DNA of 64,000 nt, taken from NCBI RefSeq assembly GCF_029625435.1, contig NZ_CP121208.1:1736001-1800000 (forward strand), written 5' to 3'. Shown here piece after piece: positions 1-8,257 of this stretch (position 1 is its first letter; every line of letters starts with the position of its first letter). Position numbers and translations under genes: made by a program. The DNA comes from Arcanobacterium canis (GTDB lineage Bacteria; Actinomycetota; Actinomycetes; Actinomycetales; Actinomycetaceae). The notes beneath the pieces are model-generated. The model had not been told where the DNA came from. It worked only from the letters and a program-made list of their open reading frames with translations, and made no database searches.

Positions 1-1
1 C

Positions 2-763
2 GACCGCGTTTACTGCTTCGACAAAGGCAAGATCGCCCTCACCGCAACCGGCGAAGAGTTCTACGCTACCTCGGATGAGGAGCGCAAACAGCTTGGGCTG
101 CGATCCCTAGTGACTGTGCCTATGCCACAACTTCCGCAACCGGCAGGAGATGGGCTTGAGATTGACAACCTCACCTTCGCCTACCGCCACGGAAACACAG
201 TCCTCAATATTAACCACGTGTTGTTTCCGGCAGGGAAAATCACGGCACTCCTTGGCCCGTGCGGTTCAGGGAAATCAACTCTGGCACGCATTGTTTGCGG
301 ACTAGAAAAAGCCAAACATGCATCCATCACACTCGGCGGACAAAAATTCACCAGCCGCGACGCCTACCTTGTGATGCAAGACCCTACCCGACAGTTGTTC
401 TCAGATACCGTCATCGACGAAGTCACGCTCGGCACGACCAAAGCCGAAAAGCAACACATCGATGCCCACGCGATCCTTGAAGAACTCGACCTTGCCGACC
501 ACGAGGCTGATCATCCCCAAGCACTCTCTGGCGGGCAACGTCAACGTCTGGTTATTGCTACAGCACTGGCTGCGAACAAGAAAGTTTACATCTTCGACGA
601 GCCCACATCCGGTGTTGGCTACAAGCACCTTGTCGCGATTTCCCGAGTAATGCGTAAACTCGCTGACACCGGTGCCGTCGTCATCGTCATCACCCACGAT
701 GCCGAACTCGTTACCGAGGTCGCCGATCATAGCGTCCGCCTCGATCAAATCAACGCCTGCTAA
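2..763 (+). CDS. ABC transporter ATP-binding protein, 3' part (tandem-ATPase, ECF/CbiO type)
   Basis: The reading frame is open to the left edge, so the gene is truncated at its 5' end. The first 35 or so visible residues look like the end of one ATPase domain. A second complete domain follows, with Walker A GPCGSGKST, signature LSGGQRQR, Walker B VYIFDEPTSG and switch histidine in VITHDAE. Two ATPase domains in one chain are typical of energy-coupling-factor importers for vitamins or metals, in which the ATPase powers a separate transmembrane T component and a substrate-binding S component. Those partners would lie left of the window. A GTG at 110 could open a shorter protein but would sit mid-chain. 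The substrate cannot be told. Confidence 0.85.
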   Translation, partial: DRVYCFDKGKIALTATGEEFYATSDEERKQLGLRSLVTVPMPQLPQPAGDGLEIDNLTFAYRHGNTVLNINHVLFPAGKITALLGPCGSGKSTLARIVCGLEKAKHASITLGGQKFTSRDAYLVMQDPTRQLFSDTVIDEVTLGTTKAEKQHIDAHAILEELDLADHEADHPQALSGGQRQRLVIATALAANKKVYIFDEPTSGVGYKHLVAISRVMRKLADTGAVVIVITHDAELVTEVADHSVRLDQINAC

Positions 764-939
764 CGCAAACGCTCGCTCAACCGAAAGGGAGGAAAGCGTT
801 TCGAGGATTAACTCTGTGAGTGTTTCGTACTCTTGAGCAGTAGACGGACTTGCTTCAAGTTCGTGTTGGACAGTCCTGAAGTGCTTGATCGGTGTGGACT
901 CATTTCGCGGGCGCAGCAAACTTCCAGCCCAAGAACCTT

Positions 940-1048
940 CGTTCTTACAGATGTAGATTGGAGCGCACTCATCGACCACGCCATCGTAGGCGAGGACGGG
1001 ATCCGGTTCATTTTCAGAACCGGGAAAGAAATCACGGTCAAGCTTTGA
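940..1048 (+). pseudogene. remnant of a large serine recombinase, C-terminal tail
   Basis: The last 34 codons before the TGA at 1046-1048 read LTDVDWSALIDHAIVGEDG followed by IRFIFRTGKEI. This resembles the extreme C-terminus of phage/transposon-type large serine recombinases (pattern W..L(V/I)DH..V....IRF.F..G.EI). Upstream, up to the ABC gene stop at 763, no frame continues the similarity, so I see only a scrap of about 110 bases. It fills most of the 333-base gap between the two ABC systems. The family assignment is from memory of the motif only. Confidence 0.4.
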
Positions 1049-1096
1049 AAAGAACGCAGGGCGCTAACATTGAATGCAAAATTGCACTCTAAAAAC

Positions 1097-1726
1097 TTAG
1101 AATTCTTTACCTGCCATGATCTTTCGACTTATCCATAGGGATACTGCGGTCAGTACGATCGTCACGGTCAGTAGTATTCCTGCGCTGGTGAGCGGAGGCA
1201 GGGTTAAGGCTTTTGCTACCCATTCGAAGATTGCTTGTTTGTTGGAACCAACAAAGGATGATCCAGCGAATACCACGATGAATACGGCGACCAGAAAAAG
1301 CTTGGCTTTTTCCGGACCAAATTTGTAAAACAGCGGTAGCTGAATAATGGTCAACAGCAGAGTAACCGCAAAGGCAAAGCTGGCCACCAAAACAGTATTT
1401 TTCCAAGGCATCTCAACCATTAAATAGGCAAGAACACCTGTAACTGCGAAAGCCACTACCCCAAGAGCGAGTGTAATCAGAAAATTTAGATTAACGAGCT
1501 CGTTTCTACTGATAGGTCCGGCAAGAATCGTTCGGTGCACTTTGGATTCGGCATCACGAGCAAAGGTGGCCGTAAAATAAAGCATCCCAATCATGCCAAA
1601 AATAAACGGAAAGATAATCAACTGGTTTGCATAAATTCCCACAGCGCTGATCGCAACGAGCACCAAACCTAAAACAGCTATATATGTACGATTGGCAATA
1701 AGGTCTTTATAAAATGCAGCTCTCAC
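1097..1726 (-). CDS. ABC-2 type transporter permease, 209 aa
   Basis: A small polytopic membrane protein with about six hydrophobic segments, for example residues 15-37, 40-58, 85-108 and 112-135. It has the start MRAAFYKDLIANRTY typical of ABC-2 family permeases of the bacitracin/YtrC-like kind. It is the membrane partner of the ATPase encoded just upstream, with a 4-base stop/start overlap that implies translational coupling. With the GntR gene it forms a three-gene operon. Such exporters usually handle antimicrobial peptides or lipids, but the substrate is not visible in the sequence. Confidence 0.8.
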   Translation of the reverse strand: MRAAFYKDLIANRTYIAVLGLVLVAISAVGIYANQLIIFPFIFGMIGMLYFTATFARDAESKVHRTILAGPISRNELVNLNFLITLALGVVAFAVTGVLAYLMVEMPWKNTVLVASFAFAVTLLLTIIQLPLFYKFGPEKAKLFLVAVFIVVFAGSSFVGSNKQAIFEWVAKALTLPPLTSAGILLTVTIVLTAVSLWISRKIMAGKEF

Positions 1727-2568
1727 TGATCTTCTCCTTTAATCGTATAGACCATAATGTCCTCAATCGTCGGTCTAGCAGCTTGCACACCAGCAGGAAC
1801 TGCCCCGGTGCGGAGGATTACTTCTTGACCAAAATCATGACGACGGCGCCCTAATACTTGCGTGGAATCAAGCTGATTTGCTTGCTCATTGGTCAACGCT
1901 ACGATTCGCCAAGAATCTAAGAGCTCATCTTTTTGTTCCATGAACTTCAACTTGCCTTCGCGGATGAAAGCCACGTAGTCAGCGGCCTTTTCAATATCGG
2001 AAACGATGTGAGACGAAAACAGAATCGAGTGAGTCGGATCTTCGATAAATTCGAGCATAATATCAAGCACCTCATCACGAATCACCGGATCCAAACCACT
2101 GGTAGCCTCATCAAAAATCAGCAAATCCGCCGCATGGGAAAGTGCCATCGCTAGCCCCAGCTTCATCCGCATTCCTCGAGAGAGTTCACCAACTTGCTTA
2201 GATGAAGCGAGATGAAAACGCTGCTGGTAACTAGCGTATGTTTGCGCATCCCAACTCTTGTACAGGCGCTTGCCGAACTCGCCAGCATTCTTAACAGTAA
2301 AACTATCTGGCAGGCTAATATCGTCAAATACCACCCCCACTCGTTCATGCGCTTGTGGGTGGTCTGCACCTGCAGGCTGCCCCAAAAGGTTTATTGTCCC
2401 GGCATCGGGGTGGGCAAGACCTAAAATCAAACGCAGCGTCGTGGATTTACCGGCACCGTTCTCGCCCACGAAACCCACAATTGCCCCCTGGGGAACTTCA
2501 AGATTAAGCGGGCCGAGCGTGAATCCCGGATACTTTTTCACTAGTCCGTTGATTTCAATCGCATTCAT
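1723..2568 (-). CDS. ABC transporter ATP-binding protein, 281 aa
   Basis: A single ATPase domain with Walker A GENGAGKST (about residue 37), signature LSRGMRMKL, Walker B LLIFDEATSGLDP and switch histidine in LFSSHIVSDIE. The degenerate signature (LSRGM rather than LSGGQ) is typical of ABC-2 exporter ATPases such as the YtrB/BcrA group. It energises the adjacent permease. Its start overlaps the end of the regulator gene by 14 bases and its end overlaps the permease start by 4 bases, so the three are one transcription unit. C-terminal to the ATPase core is a short extension of about 70 residues of the accessory type. Confidence 0.88.
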   Translation of the reverse strand: MNAIEINGLVKKYPGFTLGPLNLEVPQGAIVGFVGENGAGKSTTLRLILGLAHPDAGTINLLGQPAGADHPQAHERVGVVFDDISLPDSFTVKNAGEFGKRLYKSWDAQTYASYQQRFHLASSKQVGELSRGMRMKLGLAMALSHAADLLIFDEATSGLDPVIRDEVLDIMLEFIEDPTHSILFSSHIVSDIEKAADYVAFIREGKLKFMEQKDELLDSWRIVALTNEQANQLDSTQVLGRRRHDFGQEVILRTGAVPAGVQAARPTIEDIMVYTIKGEDQ

Positions 2569-2938
2569 CGGATCCTCCTAATAAATCAATCAGCTCTTTC
2601 AGATCAGAAACAGACAAGCCAGCAACCCGAGCGGAGGCGAGGGCGGATTTCAAATAGTCTTCGACTTTTTTGCGCTGCTCTTCTTTGAGCAATTCAGTGT
2701 TTTTAGAAGCGACGAAGCTACCTCGCCCCTGTACGGAATCAATGAAACCCTCTAGCTCTAGCTCGTCATAGGCGCGCTTGGTAGTAATCACCGACACGCG
2801 AAGCTGTGATGCCAAACGCCGGATCGACGGCAGCTTGTCGCCAGGCGCTACCTGATCGTTGATTATTGCCGCCTTGAGCTGATTCTTAATCTGAGCGTAA
2901 ATCGGATCAGAACTTGCATTACTAACGATGATATCCAC
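2555..2938 (-). CDS. GntR family transcriptional regulator (YtrA subfamily), 127 aa
   Basis: A short regulator: a winged helix of the GntR type (residues about 10-75, with PIYAQI, GDKLPSIRRLASQLRVS and VQGRGSFVA) and a short C-terminal helix for dimerisation. There is no ligand domain. This build and its place at the head of an ABC-2 exporter operon define the YtrA group, which represses its own operon. I start at the GTG at 2936-2938, since the A/G-rich run just upstream gives a ribosome site. A GTG six bases earlier is possible but lacks spacing. A perfect palindrome overlaps its promoter. Confidence 0.85.
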   Translation of the reverse strand: MDIIVSNASSDPIYAQIKNQLKAAIINDQVAPGDKLPSIRRLASQLRVSVITTKRAYDELELEGFIDSVQGRGSFVASKNTELLKEEQRKKVEDYLKSALASARVAGLSVSDLKELIDLLGGSDECD

Positions 2939-2946
2939 GAACACCC

Positions 2947-2977
2947 CCTAGTGTTTATAGTGTACATGAACACTAGG
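2947..2977. promoter_or_regulatory. operator and promoter of the GntR-ABC operon
   Basis: Perfect 9-base arms CCTAGTGTT (2947-2955) and AACACTAGG (2969-2977) are separated by 13 bases, immediately upstream of the regulator start. On the minus strand the spacer and left arm carry TATAAA, with TTCATC 17 bases earlier, so a repressor bound here would cover the -10 region. YtrA-type regulators typically bind such spaced dyads in front of their own gene. Confidence 0.75.
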
Positions 2978-3163
2978 ATGAATTAAGTAGAACACTCCAC
3001 ATTCAGAGAAACATTTCAACACCATTGCGCTCAACAGGAAAAAGGCAGGGTCAGTAGTATTTCCGCAGGTCAGGGAAAACGCGCTATACACTCGCTAACG
3101 TTTTGACCCCCTTGGGGTGTACTCGCTAACGCAAACGCCTACTTATCATTTTCGACGTCATAG

Positions 3164-3237
3164 TGGAGCGGGCGACGGGAATCGAACCCGCCTCTGCAGC
3201 TTGGGAAGCTGCCATTCTACCGATGAACTACGCCCGC
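3164..3237 (-). tRNA. tRNA-Gly (anticodon CCC)
   Basis: On the minus strand the cloverleaf closes fully: acceptor GCGGGCG with CGCCCGC, anticodon stem GCAGC/GCTGC around the loop TTCCCAA, and the T arm GGCGGGTTCGATTCCCGTC. The anticodon is CCC, reading GGG. The 3' CCA is encoded (TGG at 3164-3166 on the plus strand). Confidence 0.95.
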
Positions 3238-3258
3238 ACGAGCGCTCAGCACCATAAG

Positions 3259-3287
3259 ATTCTATCTATTCGCACGCCGTCGGGCAA
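3259..3287 (-). promoter_or_regulatory. promoter of tRNA-Gly
   Basis: On the minus strand TTGCCC (3282-3287) and TAGAAT (3259-3264) are separated by exactly 17 bases, and transcription would begin about 15 bases before the mature tRNA. Confidence 0.6.
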
Positions 3288-3605
3288 CTGTTGTTCTCCC
3301 CCAATGTTTTACAGCCCCCCCCACACCAATCCAAAACAGCCGACATGACGAACTTCTCATACATTACGCGACAACCTATGATATTTTTCAGTAGTACGCC
3401 TGGAGAACTATAAGCTCCTAGCAGGAAAAACGGATCACGAATACACAAGAAGGCGATAACGCCAGCGAAATATTCGCTACTGAGAACGCTTGGTCCATCG
3501 GCTTTCCGAACAGGAAAGAACCGCGTCGCCTCATTATTTTTCAATGGCAGACGCAAGAGAAAGTTTCCTTTCAGGGAGCTCCCCTATTTTGAGAAGAGGT
3601 GTTGA
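3288..3605. other. intergenic region before gltS, no gene seen
   Basis: About 320 bases between the tRNA-Gly promoter and gltS. It contains a run of cytosines near 3317 but no frame with believable coding character on either strand and no recognisable riboswitch. The gltS ribosome site (GAAGAGGTG, about 3593-3601) is at its right end. Confidence 0.5.
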
Positions 3606-4826
3606 ATGACGATCGAATTTACAATGGTTCAGTCGATTGGTTTCGCGGTTGTACTGTTGCTCATTGGCCGTTTTTTGCGTAGCCACATTAGCTTTCTTGA
3701 GCGTTTCGCGATCCCGTCGCCAGTGATCGGCGGCTTTCTTTTCGCGCTAATCAATCTCGTTTTCCACTACACGCAGTGGGTAACCATCACTTTCGATTCA
3801 ACGCTACAGAGCTTCTTTATGATTCTGTTCTTCACGTCTATCGGCTTTGGTGCAAGCCCCATGGTCCTCAAGAAGGCCGGCCCGAAGGTTGCCATTTTCC
3901 TTTCTGTCGCCGTCGGCTTGGTGATCTTGCAGAATCTCGTTGCTCTCGGACTGGCTCCGGTTCTCCACGTTCCTGGACCGATCGCGTTGATGACAGGCTC
4001 GACGTCGATGACCGGCGGGCACGGAACCTCTGCCGGTATCGCACCTCTTGTCGAGGCAGCTGGTCTCAAAGGTGCAGAATCCGTTGCTTATACCGCAGCA
4101 ACATTTGGGCTTGTGGTTGGATCGCTTATCGGTGGTCCGATCGCTGCACGCCTCATCCGTTCGAAGAATCTCGCCGATATTCATGACAAGGACAAGAAGG
4201 ATTATTCCTTCCTGCGTGAAACAATGCATCCCCTTGATACTGAGCGTATGACCACCGGCTTCATCTGGCTCCTCGTTGCGATGTTCGCAGGTTCCTACAT
4301 CACGGATGCCATCAACCACGTTATTCAGGGCTGGACCGCGATGGCACAGTTCCCGGCATATCTTGGCCCGATGATCTTCGGCGTCTTGGCACGTTGGCTC
4401 TCTGATCGTCGTTACGCCCGCAAGGGTGGTGTGGAAATCGTTGCACACCAGGAAATCGAAGTCATCGGAAACGTCTCTCTCAGCCTGTTCCTTGCAATGG
4501 CTTTGATGAGCGTCAAGCTATGGGATCTCGGTTCACTTGCCCTCCCACTGGTTGCTCTGCTTGCGGCACAGACCATTCTCGCATTCCTCTATGTGCGTTT
4601 TGTTACCTTCAAGGCGATGGGGTCCACCTACGACGCCGCTGTACTACTTGCTGGACATGCGGGCTTTGGCATGGGCGCAACACCAAACGGTGTAGCCAAC
4701 ATGGAGTCAGTGACACGCAAATTCGGGCCTTCACCGACAGCCTTCTTTGTCTTGCCGGTAGTGGGCGGAATGTTCATCGACTTTTTTAACGTCTTTATCA
4801 TCACCATATTCTTGACCTTAGTGTGA
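3606..4826 (+). CDS. gltS: sodium/glutamate symporter
   Basis: A 406-residue membrane protein of the ESS family that imports glutamate with sodium. It shows the hallmark glycine-rich re-entrant segments in both halves: TGSTSMTGGHGTSAG near residue 125 and AGHAGFGMGATPNGVANM near residue 350. These form the transport path in GltS. Ten or so membrane segments are evident, and the length matches the family (about 400). ATG follows GAAGAGGTGTTGA. It is a single gene, convergent with the surface-protein genes and separated from them by a strong hairpin. Confidence 0.93.
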   Translation: MTIEFTMVQSIGFAVVLLLIGRFLRSHISFLERFAIPSPVIGGFLFALINLVFHYTQWVTITFDSTLQSFFMILFFTSIGFGASPMVLKKAGPKVAIFLSVAVGLVILQNLVALGLAPVLHVPGPIALMTGSTSMTGGHGTSAGIAPLVEAAGLKGAESVAYTAATFGLVVGSLIGGPIAARLIRSKNLADIHDKDKKDYSFLRETMHPLDTERMTTGFIWLLVAMFAGSYITDAINHVIQGWTAMAQFPAYLGPMIFGVLARWLSDRRYARKGGVEIVAHQEIEVIGNVSLSLFLAMALMSVKLWDLGSLALPLVALLAAQTILAFLYVRFVTFKAMGSTYDAAVLLAGHAGFGMGATPNGVANMESVTRKFGPSPTAFFVLPVVGGMFIDFFNVFIITIFLTLV

Positions 4827-4892
4827 TGGATGCATTTTTGGGTTTTTACTCAACGTCGGCAACTTAAGAGTCATCAGTATCTGAGCATTCTC

Positions 4893-4937
4893 ATAGAGGC
4901 GGTGAGCAATTCATTTTGAACTGCTCACCGCCTCTAT
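4893..4937. terminator. bidirectional terminator hairpin between gltS and the surface-protein operon
   Basis: Perfect 16-base arms (4893-4908 and 4922-4937, ATAGAGGCGGTGAGCA and its complement) are separated by a 13-base loop in the convergent gap. No long T tract follows on either side. Confidence 0.75.
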
Positions 4938-4991
4938 CAATGTCGAGATTTCTTTCCTCACCAGAGATAAGAAATCTGGGCGCAAAAGAAG

Positions 4992-7900
4992 CTACTGACG
5001 ACGCTGTAACTTATTAGCGAAAATTCCTCCCGCAAATCCTCCTACAGCACACAAAACGCACAAGGCCACAATCAAATACGGCCAATATGAAGCGCTATTT
5101 TGTCCACCACCGTCATGAGAATCCGGTGCGTTTGCATTAACTGAATCTGCTGGCTGCACATCTCCTGTTGCCTTGTCATCAGAAGCTGAGAATGATGATT
5201 CGGGGGACGCATCAGGAGAAACCGTCTCTTGTGAAGAAGGGCTTGCATCCCTTGCAGTACTGGAACCATCCGCCCCATTGCTGGCACCGCTCTTGCCTGA
5301 AGTACTACGATTACCAGCCGCGCCATTCGCACTAGCTGCGACATTCGCCGCACCGGCGTCGTTCACAGATCCTGCAAAAGCGGATGTTACAGGCAGAAGA
5401 TTATTTTTCTGCTGAACAAACATTGACTTTGCTTTCGCTGAAGCACTTTTTTGCTGGGCCTTCCCCGCTTTTTGGTGGTTTTGAGTTGTTTGCGCAAACT
5501 TCGCAGTTTGCGCCTGCGCAGCAGAGCTACTAGGCGACCCTTTTCTTCCAACAACTGGATCGGAAGGCGTTCTTCCGCTGTGCGAAATCCGGTTAAGCTT
5601 TGCTACGAGGGCGTCAATGCTCAATTTCTTTCCAGTTGACGCCAACACTGTGGAATCTGCATTGTGATCGACGGACGAAGCCTGATCTTTGCCTGATTTT
5701 CCTGGTTTGTCTGATTTGCTTGATCCAGTATCCTGCGAGGCTGCTTTGCTGGCTACTTCGGCTTGATGTATCGCATCATCACCCACCAAGAACGTCACTG
5801 CCAAAACAGCCTCACGCTGCGTCCCATCAGACAGGTGCAATACGTACACTAAGTCCGCGGTGTAAATTCCGGGCTTAGTGAAGTACATTGCCTCGTGATC
5901 GTGAGTTGGATAAGGATAGCTAATGAACGATTTTTCGTCTTGCGAATCGAGCTTTTTCACGAAGCCGTCTTGCAGACCAAAGTTTCCGGTAAACATTTTC
6001 CCTGGTCCGGAGAAATTGCGCAGTTTCACCGTCACGCCATCAGAGGAAAGTAAACGGTAATCAACTTTTTCAGTCGAGAACCCCACCCAGGGCACGCCGT
6101 CTTCTTGCGATTCGGGCAGCACCCATACGCCCTCAGGGTATGCCTTGGCGTATTCCTCATAGCCAGGTGCATCTGCAGGAATTGTTCTTTTAGTCTTTTC
6201 AGGCACCGCAAAAGCAAAAGTTCCTGATTGACGCGCGATGACATTTGCCGGATCCGAACCATCGTTTGCAAAAACTCGCAGATCTTTTCCGTCGAATGCG
6301 GCAGCCTGATCAATATGACCGTGACGAATAATGTGGAGATTTGCTAAATCTTGAGTGGCAGCGCCCTTCGGGGCTTTCCCGCCCTGCGCATTTTCCCCTT
6401 CCAAATTTTCTCCGCCCGTAGCGGTGCCGCTGTTTCCAGCATCAGGTTTCTCTGATGAAGGCTCTTGCGGAAGTTTAATATCTGCGCACTGTCCAGGCGT
6501 ATCACGTTCACAAATCATGCGCTGCAACTGGTAAATCGTTACATCCCCGACGGCGAAATAGAAATCGCGCCCAGAGTACGATTTATTCCCGGCTTTAGCG
6601 TAAGCTTCCAAATCCATTTTCACATGGTAAAAACCTGGCTGAGTGAAAATATGAGCCAGTTCTAGCCGTCCACTTTTATTGAAAAGTGTGCGAACCGGAT
6701 CTGTCGCTGTATCAAAAAGCTGAGTAAATTGACCGTTTTCAACCGAGCCTAGAATATATCGACCGTTCTTTGGTCCTTCAAAGACAGCCTTGGATAAAAT
6801 AACCGGCTGGTCAAGCTTATCAATCTCCATTGCTGTGGTATCCAGTGTCAAAGAACCATTAGGATCTTTAGCTCCAAGCACCCAGCGCACCCCATCATCC
6901 GTGTTTTCTCGCCTCGAATCAGGGACAAGAAATACCGGATCGTTCTTGAATACGGAACCATCTGAAGCGCTGATGGTCAGTTGCGTTTTTTGAATTTGCT
7001 TTCCGTTTTGCTCAACCGTAGCAAATTCACCTTTCATGGCAAGGGCGTCAGGTTTTTGCGGTGTTGGAAGCCAACGCGGATTTCGCACAATATCAAGCAT
7101 CTGCTTTTCAGCTAGCTCAGGCGTGAGCTTGTCGGCGTCTTTTGCCACATCAGATCCATTATTTTTCTGTGGCTCGGTGTCCGGGGTTTTCCCTGCGGTG
7201 TTGCCTGCATTAGTGGCAGGAGCCTTTGTCCCCGTCGGGATTTTAATTGGATTCACACCTGTAGTTGTGCCTTGCGGCAGTCCTACTTCTTCATCTGAGC
7301 CAACGAGCCACGTAATTCGCGCCTCGGGTGAAGTAACTTCAGTATTTGGAGCCTGGGTCGGCGTGTAAGCCGCTTTCAATCCAACGTTGTAGACGCCTGC
7401 TTTGGTAAAAGTCCAGTTCCAGTGACCGTGGAAGCCTTGTTCAATACGCAGCACTTTATTTGGCTCCGTCGAATCCAAACCACGCTTTACCGCACCGCCT
7501 CCTTCAGTACGCCACACGTGAACGTTACCTGGACCGTTATCTGCAGCGATAGAAATACGAATCTCGTTCAAACGGATACCTGTTGGCTGTGCAAGCTCGT
7601 GTTCGGTATCAAAGGCTCCCACACCTGCCCAAACTGGACGCCAATTATCAATTTGTTCCTGGGGAGCATTCCACACAATATCTCCAGCTTTTCCAAGGAA
7701 AGAGTAGGCTGGATTGGTTGGAATTTGATACCGCGAAACTTCTTTTCCATCAGATACTCGTGCATCTGGAGCTAAGCGGACACAAACCGTTGAGGAATCA
7801 GGGACCACATAGCTTCCATCAACCACTGTCATCGCAAGGTTTCCACCAATTTTCGTAGCGTAAGCTGCATCGACGTGTGAATGATGCAAGAGTTTCTTTC

Positions 7901-8198
7901 CCGCACACACATGAGGAACCATGCCCGCACTGTCAGCAATTGCACCGGCCAGCGCGGCGGGCGAGTTGGCAGGAACCCTCAAGTTTGCTGGAACCATATC
8001 GCCGTATCCCGGGGTTCCTACTTTGTGTTCTGGCGTGTGTTGTTCACTTTCCCCGACGCCGGTACCAGAGGTTGTCGCCGCTTGTGCAATTTGGCACGGT
8101 ACGAGGAGCGAAGCACTCAACGCTAGTGCGCTACCCATGACAGTAAATAAAGATGTGACTTTGGTGCCACTGTGGAGAATATCTTTCACGCTACGCAT
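4992..8198 (-). CDS. surface-anchored repeat protein, 1068 aa
   Basis: A secreted protein: a signal peptide (hydrophobic TVMGSALALSASLLV, cleavage likely after QIAQA), a very large exported region, and a C-terminal membrane helix (SYWPYLIVALCVLCAVGGF) ending in KLQRRQ. No LPXTG motif is present. The exported part holds at least three repeats ending in H.(N/E)...F(T)(K/Q)(A/P)G.Y, for example HWNWTFTKAGVYNV, HIFTQPGFYHVKM and HEAMYFTKPGIYTADL. This is the actinobacterial ABC-transporter-associated repeat (choice-of-anchor M group). Proline/serine-rich linkers join the repeats, and a Ser/Ala-rich stalk precedes the anchor. I chose the ATG at 8196-8198, with AAGGTGG seven bases upstream, over the adjacent TTG. 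It follows the 655-residue paralogue by 59 bases in one operon. Histidine-rich repeats and the Zur/Fur-like site upstream suggest metal acquisition (inference). Confidence 0.82.
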   Translation of the reverse strand: MRSVKDILHSGTKVTSLFTVMGSALALSASLLVPCQIAQAATTSGTGVGESEQHTPEHKVGTPGYGDMVPANLRVPANSPAALAGAIADSAGMVPHVCAGKKLLHHSHVDAAYATKIGGNLAMTVVDGSYVVPDSSTVCVRLAPDARVSDGKEVSRYQIPTNPAYSFLGKAGDIVWNAPQEQIDNWRPVWAGVGAFDTEHELAQPTGIRLNEIRISIAADNGPGNVHVWRTEGGGAVKRGLDSTEPNKVLRIEQGFHGHWNWTFTKAGVYNVGLKAAYTPTQAPNTEVTSPEARITWLVGSDEEVGLPQGTTTGVNPIKIPTGTKAPATNAGNTAGKTPDTEPQKNNGSDVAKDADKLTPELAEKQMLDIVRNPRWLPTPQKPDALAMKGEFATVEQNGKQIQKTQLTISASDGSVFKNDPVFLVPDSRRENTDDGVRWVLGAKDPNGSLTLDTTAMEIDKLDQPVILSKAVFEGPKNGRYILGSVENGQFTQLFDTATDPVRTLFNKSGRLELAHIFTQPGFYHVKMDLEAYAKAGNKSYSGRDFYFAVGDVTIYQLQRMICERDTPGQCADIKLPQEPSSEKPDAGNSGTATGGENLEGENAQGGKAPKGAATQDLANLHIIRHGHIDQAAAFDGKDLRVFANDGSDPANVIARQSGTFAFAVPEKTKRTIPADAPGYEEYAKAYPEGVWVLPESQEDGVPWVGFSTEKVDYRLLSSDGVTVKLRNFSGPGKMFTGNFGLQDGFVKKLDSQDEKSFISYPYPTHDHEAMYFTKPGIYTADLVYVLHLSDGTQREAVLAVTFLVGDDAIHQAEVASKAASQDTGSSKSDKPGKSGKDQASSVDHNADSTVLASTGKKLSIDALVAKLNRISHSGRTPSDPVVGRKGSPSSSAAQAQTAKFAQTTQNHQKAGKAQQKSASAKAKSMFVQQKNNLLPVTSAFAGSVNDAGAANVAASANGAAGNRSTSGKSGASNGADGSSTARDASPSSQETVSPDASPESSFSASDDKATGDVQPADSVNANAPDSHDGGGQNSASYWPYLIVALCVLCAVGGFAGGIFANKLQRRQ

Positions 8199-8257
8199 CA
8201 ACTGTCCACCTTTTCTGAATGTTCTTTTGTTTCATTATCTGCAACTATGCCGTCCAA

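Noticed and set aside
3266-3556. 96-codon minus-strand frame upstream of gltS
   Set aside because: It covers the tRNA-Gly promoter, has no ribosome site and no recognisable composition or domain.
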